DNA from: Axinella damicornis
Lineage: Eukaryota; Porifera; Demospongiae; Axinellida; Axinellidae
Assembly: GCA_963931865.1 (NCBI GenBank)
Contig: OZ007507.1
Location: 976,139 to 1,040,138 of the forward strand
Reading direction: 5' to 3'
Length of the DNA: 64,000 nt
The position numbers and the translations under genes are program-made. Positions within the stretch are counted from its first letter, which is position 1, and each line of letters begins with the position of its first letter. The notes below the pieces were generated by a model. The model did not search any database. It was not told the DNA's origin and saw nothing but the letters and a program-made list of their open reading frames with translations. Of this stretch, positions 35,901 to 45,500 are shown one piece after another.

Positions 35901-38092
35901 GGAGCCCATGGCAATTTAGCTATGCTACATCACTATTGTCATCTGTGAATTTGTGATGCAACTTGCAGGCTTGAATCCCATGAGAAAATGGAAATGTCTT
36001 GGGAAAAGGTTACAATGTTGTGTGCAAGTGGCGGTGGGAACTGACTGAGTCTATCACAGTGACACAGGTGTTCTGCATATGGGGCCTGGGAACAAGGCTA
36101 GGTGCTCAGTGACACAGGTCTATGATATCGGGCCTGGGAATGAGGCTAGGTGTAGCAATAACACAGGTGTTCCCCATATGGGCCTGGTAACGAGGCTAGG
36201 TGTAGCAATAACACAGGTGTTCCCCATATGGGGCCTGGGAACAAGGCTAGGTTCATATATGATGCACACACTCAACCAGTGGACGTCTCCAACCACTATA
36301 CATGTATCTTCATCTCTTTACAAGATATCTGTGAACAAGGATGTTCCTGAAGTGTTTGCGGTGGTAATTTGTTCTTATATTCTCACTGCAGAGATGACTT
36401 TTCAGGATATGAGAATCCTTTCTACGATGATGATAACGACCAAGGGAGCAGCAGTGGGGGCAGCCACAATAACGGTGTCCTTGAAGAGAAACGACTGCCA
36501 CCAGTTGCAAAGGATGAAGGGCCAGGGTGGGTGGAGAGTGGAGCATTGAGGAGGGAGGGAAGAGGGATTGTAGATGGAGGGAGGGTATAGTAGAGGAAGA
36601 CAGCTAGATCTGGGTGTGGAGGAGGGAGACAATCTTAGGAGATTGGGAGAGGGAGGGAGGGTTGAGGGGGAGAGGGAAGGGAGAGAATGAGAAGGAGAGG
36701 GAAGGGAGAGAATGAGTGGGGGGGGGGAGCAACATCTAACTCATTCATCAAAACCAATTGAACCGACATAGCATAGGAGAGGGTAGGGATCCTGAAGTGT
36801 TTCATGTGTAGTTTCCTTCTTGTTTCCATTCCAGGGATGACTATTCTGGCTATGAGAACCCATTCTGGGATGATGATCAGGATAAGAGGAGCAGCAGCGG
36901 GAGCAGCCACGATGTCTTTGAAGAGGAACAGCTGCCACCAGAGCAGGCAACCCAGAGGTGGGTGGAAGGTGGAGTGTCCAGTTGACTATGCACGTTTATC
37001 GAAGTGAGCTAGTGTAGTTGAGACCGCTATAATTGGTACGCACTGGGTGGCAAACCGCTCTATGGCCATGTCCCAGAACCTTTACCTTGGTGCAGAATGG
37101 GGTCTGGCCACGCAAGACTAGCATCATACGTGTATGAGCATATGATTGTCATCAAGTCTCATTCCTAACATGACAATGGATCTGGGAATGCGACCACTTC
37201 ATGAAGCAGGATTGTAATTATACTATCTTTCCGCTCCAGTCTCACATTTGAAGAGCGGAAAGTGGAGGCCCGGAGCTCCAGGAGGAAGCAGGGCAGAACA
37301 CAGTCCACTAGGCCCTTGCTCAACGGCAGTGAGAGCTGCGGACAATCAGAGAGGTGCGTCCCTGTGGATGATGACATAATCCACAATGATCTGATGCTGA
37401 TGTAATCATTTCACTACAGTATACCAAGAGTGTATAATAATAAGAAGAGAGTATCGAACTCGCTATAGGCTAACGTTGAATGTATGCGGAAAGTAACGTG
37501 ACATCCGGTATAGTGCTAATGTCAAAAACACAATCTTACCTGACATAGACGCCATGGCTACCGTACCACAGCTAGCTAGCCTCTTTGACTCGACGATCAA
37601 GGCGTGCGTGCAGCAAGTAAACTCGGCCATATCGGGGAGTATAATAGTTGACGAGTCCGTGTGGATCACGTGCACCATACTGGATGTCACGTTACTTTCC
37701 GCATACATTCAACGTAGCCTATAGTGAGTTCGATACTTTCTTCTTATTATTATACACTCTTGAGTATACTGGATTATGATTTTGCTATAGTAACTGTTCA
37801 ACACCATAATTATCACACCCACCCACACAGTGCGGAGCCCATCACCCCTACAGAACCCATCACCTCTCACAATATCTCGTACGGCCTGCTGCAGACCGGA
37901 ACCACCACCCAGGACCCATCCGGATATAGCTACCCTGTGAGGCCCAAGTACACGCACCCTGACATAGTGAGAGAGAGAACACGACCAGGGAGGGTGTCTG
38001 CACCGGCCAAGATGGTGGCCAATCAGCAGTACTTTGGTGCCCTTCCTGGGACGAGCGAAGAGGACGAAGAGCTACAAGTGTCTTATGTCTGA
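32324..38092 (+). CDS. Unrecognised single-pass membrane protein with duplicated GYENPF exons
   Basis: The model has 10 exons: 32324-32405, 32920-33025, 34235-34357, 34840-34923, 35193-35234, 35516-35617, 36392-36526, 36835-36957, 37240-37353, 37831-38092. It encodes 390 aa. A signal peptide (CTVCIWLLLLPGGTEA) is followed by only about 8 residues. A strong transmembrane helix (AIVVLATIAAVYFTVSALCV) and a basic stop-transfer NKRGRRRGR come next. The remaining tail of more than 300 residues is thus predicted cytosolic. Exons 7 and 8 are tandem duplicates, each with a DD-[FY]-SGYENPF core followed by a D-rich and S/G-rich stretch. YENP fits the pY-x-N consensus of Grb2-type SH2 domains and NPF fits EH-domain ligands; both are inference. 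The protein ends EDEELQVSYV. The exon 3 acceptor may shift by one codon (aagcag). I do not recognise a family; an adaptor-like receptor tail is one possible role. Confidence 0.75.
32637..32687. repeat. Small hairpin
   Basis: gtgaagccagacctcgg and its complement surround gtacaccatac, in intron 1 of the membrane-protein gene. Confidence 0.85.
32810..32906. repeat. TTG, poly-C and CA microsatellite before an acceptor
   Basis: A TTG repeat, a run of more than 30 C and about 18 CA units end 14 bases before exon 2 of the membrane-protein gene. They act as its polypyrimidine region. Confidence 0.9.
33035..33136. repeat. Near-perfect 102-bp hairpin, best-preserved family member
   Basis: The element reads tagcctcgttcccagtccc, then cagcttttcgtcgctgctta, and mirrors itself around acggtaccgt. 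It lies directly after the donor of exon 2 of the membrane-protein gene. It is close to a consensus for the hairpin family. Confidence 0.92.
33632..33741. repeat. Hairpin element, diverged
   Basis: Ends are tagcctcattcccaggcc and ggccttaggaatggggcta. Inner stem gccagcatttgattgcttgc ... gcaagcgatcacatgctggc. Confidence 0.85.
35072..35131. repeat. Hairpin element, variant termini
   Basis: cagtctcattcccagacc pairs with ggtctgggaacgagactg. It is a variant subfamily in which GCC is replaced by GTC. A similar one is at 49332-49372. Confidence 0.8.
36060..36255. repeat. 50-bp minisatellite containing hairpin ends
   Basis: About four units of the form cacaggtgttccccatatgg plus gcctgggaacaaggctaggt. 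The second part again matches the hairpin right terminus. It lies in intron 6 of the membrane-protein gene. Confidence 0.85.
37420..37760. mobile_element. Foldback element carrying a 56-codon open frame
   Basis: Arms of about 90 bp pair: agtgtataataataagaaga ... gcggaaagtaacgtgacatcc against ggatgtcacgttactttccgc ... cttattattatacactct. The centre holds an ATG-initiated frame at 37554-37724 (starts MATVPQLASLFDSTIKACVQ) that runs into the right arm. It lies in intron 9 of the membrane-protein gene. Whether the frame is translated is unknown. Confidence 0.75.
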
Positions 38093-38319
38093 AAATTAGT
38101 CGGTTGTGTATATGTTTGTATATATGTCTGTCAGTATGTTTATAGTGCACAAAATAATAATAATTTGTTTTTGCTGCAAGAGTATGATATACCAATTATT
38201 TTAGTCTTGTCAACCCAGTCGAGTTGAAATGTTCTGTATATTAATCTGTGTATATAGCAGTGTACACCAATGTCATAACTTGCTCTGCAATCAATAAAAA
38301 AAAAAACAGCACAATAAAT

Positions 38320-38410
38320 GTCAGTCCAGGCCACGTGGTCTGGGAGTGGGGCCCAGGCCACGTGGTCTGGGAATGGGCCCCTGGCGTACGTGGCCTGAAT
38401 GGGGCTAAGT
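38320..38410. repeat. Short tandem repeat between convergent genes
   Basis: Three units of ccaggccacgtggtctggga lie between the 3' ends of the membrane-protein gene and PRR11. An AATAAA-type signal at 38292-38297 just before it could end the membrane-protein transcript. Confidence 0.7.
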
Positions 38411-38468
38411 CAATGTGCTCAATATAAAACTGTAGTGGCAAGAATGATTCTTTTGAGGATTTTTTCAC

Positions 38469-40632
38469 CTAGATTTCTCTTATTTCAAGAATGGAGTCGG
38501 GAGAGCTGGTGGCAATTGTTTGAGCAGAGTTGGGAGGGGGGGAGGGCGGAACTGTGGTCTGTGTGGAGGGGGGAGGAGGGGAGGGGAGGGCCTGTGATAC
38601 TGGTGACACTGCCGGACTGGGAGAAACCGAGTTGATAGGCGACAAGGGACAGGCAACCTGTTTGAAAGAGAGAGGAAGACAAATGTAAGCATGCAGTTAC
38701 CAACTGATGCAAATTACGCACTCTTGGTAGCACAAAAGGAGTACGTACACTGCTCAAAAACATAGGGCTCCACTACCTAATGATAATTATTTCAGCATGA
38801 TTACGGCCAGATATTTGCTGTGCTGGGGTCTAGTGTATTTTTCATTACCTCAGAGAAGTATAAATCTTAGGTACTGTACTGTGGTGCAATCTACTCCTAC
38901 AGCTATCGGCTCACCCTGAACTTCCTCCTCAGAGCTCTGGTTAGCATGGGCGTGGGCCCCTCTCCACTATCAGCCGCCAGCCTGTTACCGGGATACTGCA
39001 GGGTGCCGGCAGGGCTCCTCCTGGGAGAGGAACACGGAACACAGACTGAAATGACACCACTTTCTTTCTCAAGGAGCAGAGGAGGGCTGGAATGGATACT
39101 CACCTCACAACATCCACTCTTCGTAATGAACTTCTGAAATCTTGTGATGAGAGCGTCTCATGGTGAGATCTGCGGTGGAGATGAATGCATGAACGAAGGG
39201 TCTCCATCTAACAGTTGAAGAGACAAGAGGTACTTCTTACGATGAGGAGTGGAGAGATCTCCTGGTTGTAGCTGTTCTTCTGAGGTTGACGCTCCTCAGG
39301 TCGGCTAGGGAGACCACGAAGCCATTAGAACTTGAGCTGCGAGTGCGCTGTGAGGGGAATATGCTACACACACTTACAGGAAATACCATCTGTGAATTAC
39401 AAATGTCTGGGAACAAGACCAGAAGGTAGCCTCATTCCCAGGCTCCCACACAAGAGCCTGGGAATGAGACCATGCAGTATACAAGAAGGTAGCCTCTTTC
39501 CCAGGCTCCTTGTGCTCCCTCACAAGGGCCTGGGAACGAGACCAGAGGTAGCCTCGTTCCCAGGCTCCCACACAAGAGCCTGGGAGCAAGGGCAACAAGG
39601 TATAGCTGGCCTACCTTCACACCTCTGCTCTCCGTAGCACTTCTTAACTTCACATTTTTGATATCGTCTAATGTGATTGAAGGCTGCAGCTGCTGTTTTT
39701 GGCCCACAGATTTCTTTGTTCTGCTTCTGGTGATTGTTCTTGGCTGGGACACACATGAAGGGGGCGGGGGAGGAGGAGGAGGGGGAGGAGGGGGCAGGGG
39801 AGGCGCAGCAGGAGTAGCAACATCTGGCTCGACACACTGTACGGTACCAGTGGATGGCTGCATGGAAGACAAGTGTGTAAGGTATGAGGTCATTCCCAAG
39901 TCTCACTCCCAAACCTTCCATCCAGTGGGTGTACAAAATTGATCTGTGCTGGGATTGGATTGTGTCTGGGACCAAGACCAGTCCATTGTTCATTCCCAAG
40001 TCTCATTCATAGACACCCTTCTGAAGGTTCTGGGACCAAGACCAGTCCATTGTTCATTCCCAAGTCTCATTCATAGACACTCTTCTGAAGGTCTGGTACC
40101 AAGACTACTCATTCCTTCCTCACCCTCATTTTCTTTCTTCTCTTTCTGTCTCTAATCTCTCGGTTTCGTATCCTATTCAGCTCTTCTTCCATCTCTTGCA
40201 GGCGCTGCTCCGCATCATCAAGCTGTCGACGCAGAACACGAGAGGGAAACACAACGTCCTTCACTGTGTTGACACTCTGGGAGGGAGGAAGATTTGAGCC
40301 GAGAGACTGCATCAGCATTTCAAGTGTGAATTCTGACGGTTGAACTGGGTAGGTCCCACCCACAAACCTAACTTGACCACTACACATACCTGAGTAAGGC
40401 TGGAGTAGCACCAGTTGTACAAGCCATTCAACCGCCCTCTCACAACAACCGACTCATCATCCCCACTGGTAAGAATTGACTGGTTTTCAAGAGAGGAACT
40501 GCCTCTGTGCTCCTGGAGCAGGCGATCTTTGTTCTCCTTCTCCGGCCCTTCTTTATGGAGTCTTCGCCTAGCTCTTTCGATCTGCCTCCTATTGGCCGCC
40601 GTCTGTCGCTTTCTACGTCGAGAACTCGGCAT
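38469..40632 (-). CDS. PRR11: PRR11-like proline-rich protein
   Basis: The model has seven exons read right to left: 40632-40390, 40276-40124, 39857-39615, 39347-39241, 39169-39104, 39020-38915, 38657-38469. It encodes 368 aa (human PRR11 is about 360). A basic N-terminus (MPSSRRRKRQTAANRR) leads to LYNWCYSSLTQ, which joins VKDVVFPSRVLRRQL across exons 1 and 2, as in vertebrate PRR11. A coiled-coil stretch (LDDAEQRLQEMEEELNRIR) follows. Then come a poly-proline block, SITLDDIKNVKL, and the conserved TPMLTRALRRKF in exon 6. The last exon is S/P/T-rich and ends SPDSILEIREI. If the final intron were not spliced, exon 6 would instead end after KFRVSR at 38903. PRR11 acts in cell-cycle progression and chromatin/actin control in vertebrates. 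It is divergent to ST7. Confidence 0.85.
39428..39597. repeat. Cluster of three short hairpins
   Basis: Three successive inverted pairs of the type tagcctcattcccaggctc ... gagcctgggaatgagac lie in PRR11 intron 3. Confidence 0.85.
39945..40110. repeat. Tandem repeat of about 70 bp in PRR11 intron 2
   Basis: Two to three units contain gggaccaagaccagtccatt and cccaagtctcattcatagac. Confidence 0.8.
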
Positions 40633-40845
40633 TCTCTCATGTAGGTGGTGGATAGCTTATGCGGGTAAATTTTGAATCCGCTTAAATTTTGACCAACCAA
40701 ATCTTGAGAAACTTCCTGGTGGTCGTTTATTAGAAAAAGCCAACGTGTCAGGGTACACGGTACAGCGCAGGTTACGAGGAAAGCTGCGACTGCAAGAGGC
40801 TTGTTGGGCTACAGGGAGGCCACCCACTTCAACCTGGTGGCGCTC
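40633..40845. promoter_or_regulatory. Probable bidirectional promoter, PRR11 / ST7
   Basis: 213 bp separate the start codons. The ST7 frame stays open upstream of its ATG to a stop near 40714, so part of this segment may be ST7 5' UTR. Confidence 0.55.
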
Positions 40846-42327
40846 ATGGATACGTTGGACACTTTCTTCAATAACACCACGTCCCAATTCTACGTGGTTC
40901 TAACGGGAACGTCTAGTTTCCTCTCTGGGTTGATGATGTTCCTGGAGTGGTTGCACTACACCTACTTTGGGATATCCATAGTGGACCGCCTTGCTGCACT
41001 GGTCATCCGTGTCTTCCCCTTTCTGAACAGCTCCAAAAAGAAGGATGCTAATACGGTCGCAAAGAGGTTGGCTGAAGCCAAACCATTTCGGAACCCTCTC
41101 ATGTTATTTCAAGGAGCTGAGTACAATCGGTATTATACTCAAACTGGACGGAGTGCCCTAACTGATTATGATATTCTCATCAATGCCATGGAATTTCAGT
41201 CCTTCTTCACTTATGAAGGAATCATACCGCCGAATGACCTCGCTGACGCCTTCATGCAGACGGTGTGGAGCGAGCTTGGTAAACAGAAACGGATTGACTT
41301 AGCTCACAAAGCTCTGGAGTTGAATCCCCACTGTGCAGCGGCACTGATACTACTAGCTGAAGAGGAAGCCCCTACAATATTAGAAGTTGAGGAGCATCTG
41401 AAACTGGCCTTGAAATCAGCAGAGTCCACCTACAAGAGTAGCATCATCCTCTGTCAGCAGGACTCCGTATATAAGCCCCTACATGAACGGAACGCCTACC
41501 TCTGTGCTTACGCTCGACTTCGCTTGGCTGTTTGTGCCAGGAGGTTAGGCAGAGCAAGAGAAGCGGCCAAGATGTACCGCGACCTTCTCAAGGACGACCG
41601 TGCCATGGCCATGGCTAATGTGCACGAGAACCTGATCGAGTGTCTCTTGGAGCTTCAGAGCTATTCTGAGGTCCAGCAGCTGCTCGCAAAGCAGGATGAA
41701 CTCAGCCTCTTCAAGTCCACCGTGATGTGCTACACTGTTGCCCTGCTGAAAGCTAAGAGTGTTGGTGATAAATTCTGTCCGGATGCAGTCTCAAAGCGAG
41801 GTCCCAGTTCTACAGAAATGGTTGCGGTGGACGCCATCCACCGTGCTGTAGAGCTCAACCCCCATGTTCCAAAGTACCTCCTCGAGCTGAAAAGTCTGAT
41901 TCTTCCCCCAGAACACATTTTCAAGAGAGGTGATAGTGAAGCAATTGCGTACGCGTTCTTTCACATACATCACTGGAAGAGGGTTGAAGGAGCCCTTGCT
42001 CTACTGACATCAACATGGGAGGGTACATTTCGATTGATCCCATTTCCTCTCGAAAGAGGTCACTTGTTTCATGCGTATCCTGCACATGCAGCTTCCATTG
42101 ATCGGCAGTTACTCCCCTCCCACCATGAGATTTCCGAGTACCCGCAGCGAGAGACTCCCTTTTTCATGGTCTTCACTGGCGTGCTCTGCTTCAGTTTTAT
42201 GACTCTCACTGTCGTCGCTTATCACTTCCCCCGCGCCATGACGCAGTACGCCAAAACAGTCACCACTGTCTTCCTCGTGGTCTTGGAGAAGCTGATCCCC
42301 ACTGACATTTTTGGGATCTTTTCGTGA
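40846..42327 (+). CDS. ST7: Intronless ST7-like protein
   Basis: A single uninterrupted frame encodes 493 aa from the first ATG (MDTLDTFFNNTTSQFYVVLT). Family landmarks follow in order: LTGTSSFLSGLMMF (membrane segment), FRNPLMLFQGAEYNRYYTQT, AALILLAEEEAPTILEVEEH and VCARRLGRAREAAKMYRDLL. After these come NPHVPKYLLELKSLILPPEH, FKRGDSEAIAYAFFHIHHWK and a C-terminal hydrophobic segment (FMVFTGVLCFSFMTLTVVAY). The middle is a TPR-like helical array. Vertebrate ST7 is a multi-pass membrane protein linked to tumour suppression; its biochemical role is unclear. The first membrane helix of vertebrate ST7 is missing: the frame upstream of the ATG is open for about 40 codons but has no ATG, so an unseen 5' exon is possible. 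Lack of introns contrasts with all other genes here except for the two-exon UQCR10. Confidence 0.92.
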   Translation: MDTLDTFFNNTTSQFYVVLTGTSSFLSGLMMFLEWLHYTYFGISIVDRLAALVIRVFPFLNSSKKKDANTVAKRLAEAKPFRNPLMLFQGAEYNRYYTQTGRSALTDYDILINAMEFQSFFTYEGIIPPNDLADAFMQTVWSELGKQKRIDLAHKALELNPHCAAALILLAEEEAPTILEVEEHLKLALKSAESTYKSSIILCQQDSVYKPLHERNAYLCAYARLRLAVCARRLGRAREAAKMYRDLLKDDRAMAMANVHENLIECLLELQSYSEVQQLLAKQDELSLFKSTVMCYTVALLKAKSVGDKFCPDAVSKRGPSSTEMVAVDAIHRAVELNPHVPKYLLELKSLILPPEHIFKRGDSEAIAYAFFHIHHWKRVEGALALLTSTWEGTFRLIPFPLERGHLFHAYPAHAASIDRQLLPSHHEISEYPQRETPFFMVFTGVLCFSFMTLTVVAYHFPRAMTQYAKTVTTVFLVVLEKLIPTDIFGIFS

Positions 42328-42548
42328 ATTCCAGTCACGTTAATCGCCAACAGTAGTATAGCCTGGCTCACTTCAGTTTTGATTTTTTATAAGTCTGTTA
42401 CCACTACGTTGCAGCTAGTATTTCAAATGATCGTTCTGAGCTACACATTCATAATATATAATCTGCCGTACAGAAACAGTCGTGCCATATATATATACCA
42501 CGTTACATAAATTAATTAAGGTGGGTATTGAATTTCAGAGCACAGACA

Positions 42549-45500
42549 TCATGTAAAAAGACTAAGAGGTCTATGTGTCTCGCCTGGAACTATGTCCAAC
42601 TTCTTCATAGAGTCTGTCACTCGAGTCATTGTCTTGGGGACGGTTTCGAACAATGCTGCCCGGTTCTGCTCCTCCCCTCTCTTCACCCAATGGCCGTAAA
42701 TGTGGAAAGCACAGGCATCTATCAAACTGCGTACAAATCTGTTGTCATAGGGGTTTCCCCCAATGCTAGTCAGGGTAATAGTCTTTGGGGTCTTTCGCAT
42801 CCTCTCAAGAGCAAAACAGCTCCAGATGCAGTAGATTACACCCTGGGGGGGAACAGAAGGAGAGGTGAGCTTGTGGCTCCTGTCTAGCAGAGGTGAGCTT
42901 GTGGCTCCTGTCTAGCAGAGGTGAGCTTGTGGCTCCTGTCTAGCAGAGGTGAGCTTGTGGCTCCTGTCTAGCAGAGGTGAGCTTGTGGCTCCTGTCTAGC
43001 AGAGGTAAGCGTGTGGCTCCTGTCTAGCTGATGAATGACTTGCGATGATCACAACAACCATGTGGATGCAACAAATTACCTCTTAGAAAATAACCACCTG
43101 AATTTTCAAATTACCTCCCAAATTTTAAATTACTTCTTGACTTCGTAAATTACATATAAGTAGATTACCGTTTGATTGTAAATTTCCAGTAAATTAACCC
43201 CTGGCTTCTCACTGATTGATTACCTTTTCACTAAACGTCTTCCTGACATCAGTAAATTAACCCCTGACGGTCAGTAAATTAACCCCTGACGGTCAGTAAA
43301 TTAACCCCTGATGGTCAGTAAATTAACCCCTGATGGTCAGTAAATTCCTGACTTCAAGATACTACAATGCAGCCTAACTACAGCATGTATTGGTGTTTGT
43401 ACAGGGAGGAGTCATCGTGTAGAAAGTCAAATCCAGTTGCCACTAACCCCCCTAAACCCTTGAAAGATACCCAAGAAGGAGGTCATGCCTCCCCCCTTGC
43501 TTTGCCATGCTATGATTATTTTTTGTTCCCCCTGACAATGTCAGCATAATCTGCCAATTCCCTGGCACATCATCAACCCACCTTGAATCTTCTCCTTGCG
43601 GAGAACACCTTGAAGTCGACAGGCTGTATCTGAAGGAAGGGATGGGCGAGGGCTTCGGTGGCGGTCAGCCTCCTCTGGGGGTTGGTCACCAGCAGGTGGC
43701 TGATCTGGGGAGAGAGGGTGAATGTGTCTAGCCACTGGCCGGCTGGCAATTCTTACATGTACTTCAACAAGAACTAGTGTTCCAGAAACACATACCCCGT
43801 GTGATAACACATGTACTACAGTCTGAGAGAATAAACAGAACTGGAGTACTCAGTGGTAGAAAGGTATCAGTAATCTCTAGTAATCTGCTATGGATTCTCA
43901 CACACCCCCAAATTAAAGTAAACCATGACCCACATGTGAAAACATCCCCCCCTCCCCCCCCCCCCCCCCCCCCCTCCCTCCTCCCCGTCCATCCACTCAC
44001 AAGATGTTTGGCGTGGTCTGAAATGTCGTCCCATTCGGGGCTCACAAACTCGTATCTGCCTTCCATGATGCTACGCAACATCACTAGCTGTTTCCGGTGC
44101 CAGAAGGGGGGGAAGCCCGCCAACCTGACGATGAGAGGGGGAGGAGGGGTAATCCACATACCCCTTATACAGACAAACTGTCACTAGAAGCTTGTGTGTA
44201 CAAGCCCCCATTCAAAACTGACGTTCCATGTCTCAACTCACAGTGTGTACATGATCACGCCACAAGCCCACCTACAGAAACAACACAGAGATTGTGATTC
44301 CACGTACATGCAGAAGCAGCTGCTACAATGTACACACGGGCCATATTATGTCTGCACTCCTGGTAGATCAGACCCAGGCCGCCTGGGAACGAGGCTATGC
44401 TTGGTCTAGTATAATGAATTGGTTCTTTCCCGGCTTGCTCAGCGGGAGCTATAAATTATATCAATGACAGTCAAAGTGAGTGCTCAAAACATGGCGACCA
44501 ACAGGAAGAAACCACCACCAAGATGAATTGCAGCAGTGCGTTTGAGTCCGTACACAACATAGATCATGACGCCATTCCCAGAACCCAGGAATAACATTAT
44601 TGACACTGACAGTATTTCCCTACCAGGAGAGCAGACAGCACTAAATCAGGTCTGCTTGTTCTGTTGTGGCAGTCCTGGGTAGAAATCGAGCAATGTTCCG
44701 CCATTGGGGCTTCCCCCACACAGTGTGAAAGCATGAGCACTATTTGCTGTTAGTAGTTGCACTCACCAAAGTGCACCAATCTCAGGGCATTGCATACACT
44801 ATGCACACCACACCATGAACATGGCAGGAAAGATTTGTATCTCCGGTTTTGTGATAGCTACAAGTATGGGTGAAACTCCAGCAGTGAGACGGATACTTAC
44901 TTCATCTAAAACGGAAGCACCTCTGAAGTGATCTACAGGTGTTAGATTGCTGCAATACAGATCAATGTCTTTGTTGTGCTGATGATGTCATAACACTGTC
45001 TCTGACGTTTTCCTTCAGATTGGGGATCTATCTTGCTGCTACAGTTTGTCTCATGTTTCTAACTGTCATACAGTGGGGGCAGTAGACTGCGGTTCATTTC
45101 AACAATTGCATTCCAGAATATTGCACTGTCACACAGTCACTGGACCCAAAAACAAGAATGGACACAAGTACTGGAATGGGGGTGGACAGTACTGGAATGG
45201 GGCTGGACAGTACTGGAATGGGGCTGGACAGTACTGGAATGGGGCTGGACAGTACTGGAATGTGGCTGGACAGTACTGGAATGGGGCTCACATGTCCACC
45301 TCCTTGCTGTAGCCAGGGGCACCATGCTCAACATTCCTCCTCAACATCTCTGGAGCCAGGTAGCCTGGCGTACCCAGTAGCTCTGCGGGGAGGGGAAGAG
45401 AGAGAAGGAAGAGAAGGGGGGGGGGGGGGGGGGGGGGGGGGGTAAAAACTACAAAAGCTACTGCGCTGGCAAGACATGCATGTAACTGCAGAGGCTGTTC

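Noticed and set aside
39981..40411. PRR11 exon 2 extended upstream (frame through VRFVGGTYPVQPSEF)
   Set aside because: No acceptor there keeps the frame with exon 1, while ctcccag at 40277-40283 joins LTQ to SVNTVKDVVFPSR exactly as in the vertebrate protein.
42863..43350. Possible CRISPR-like array of direct repeats
   Set aside because: Units are contiguous tandem copies without unique spacers, inside an animal intron.
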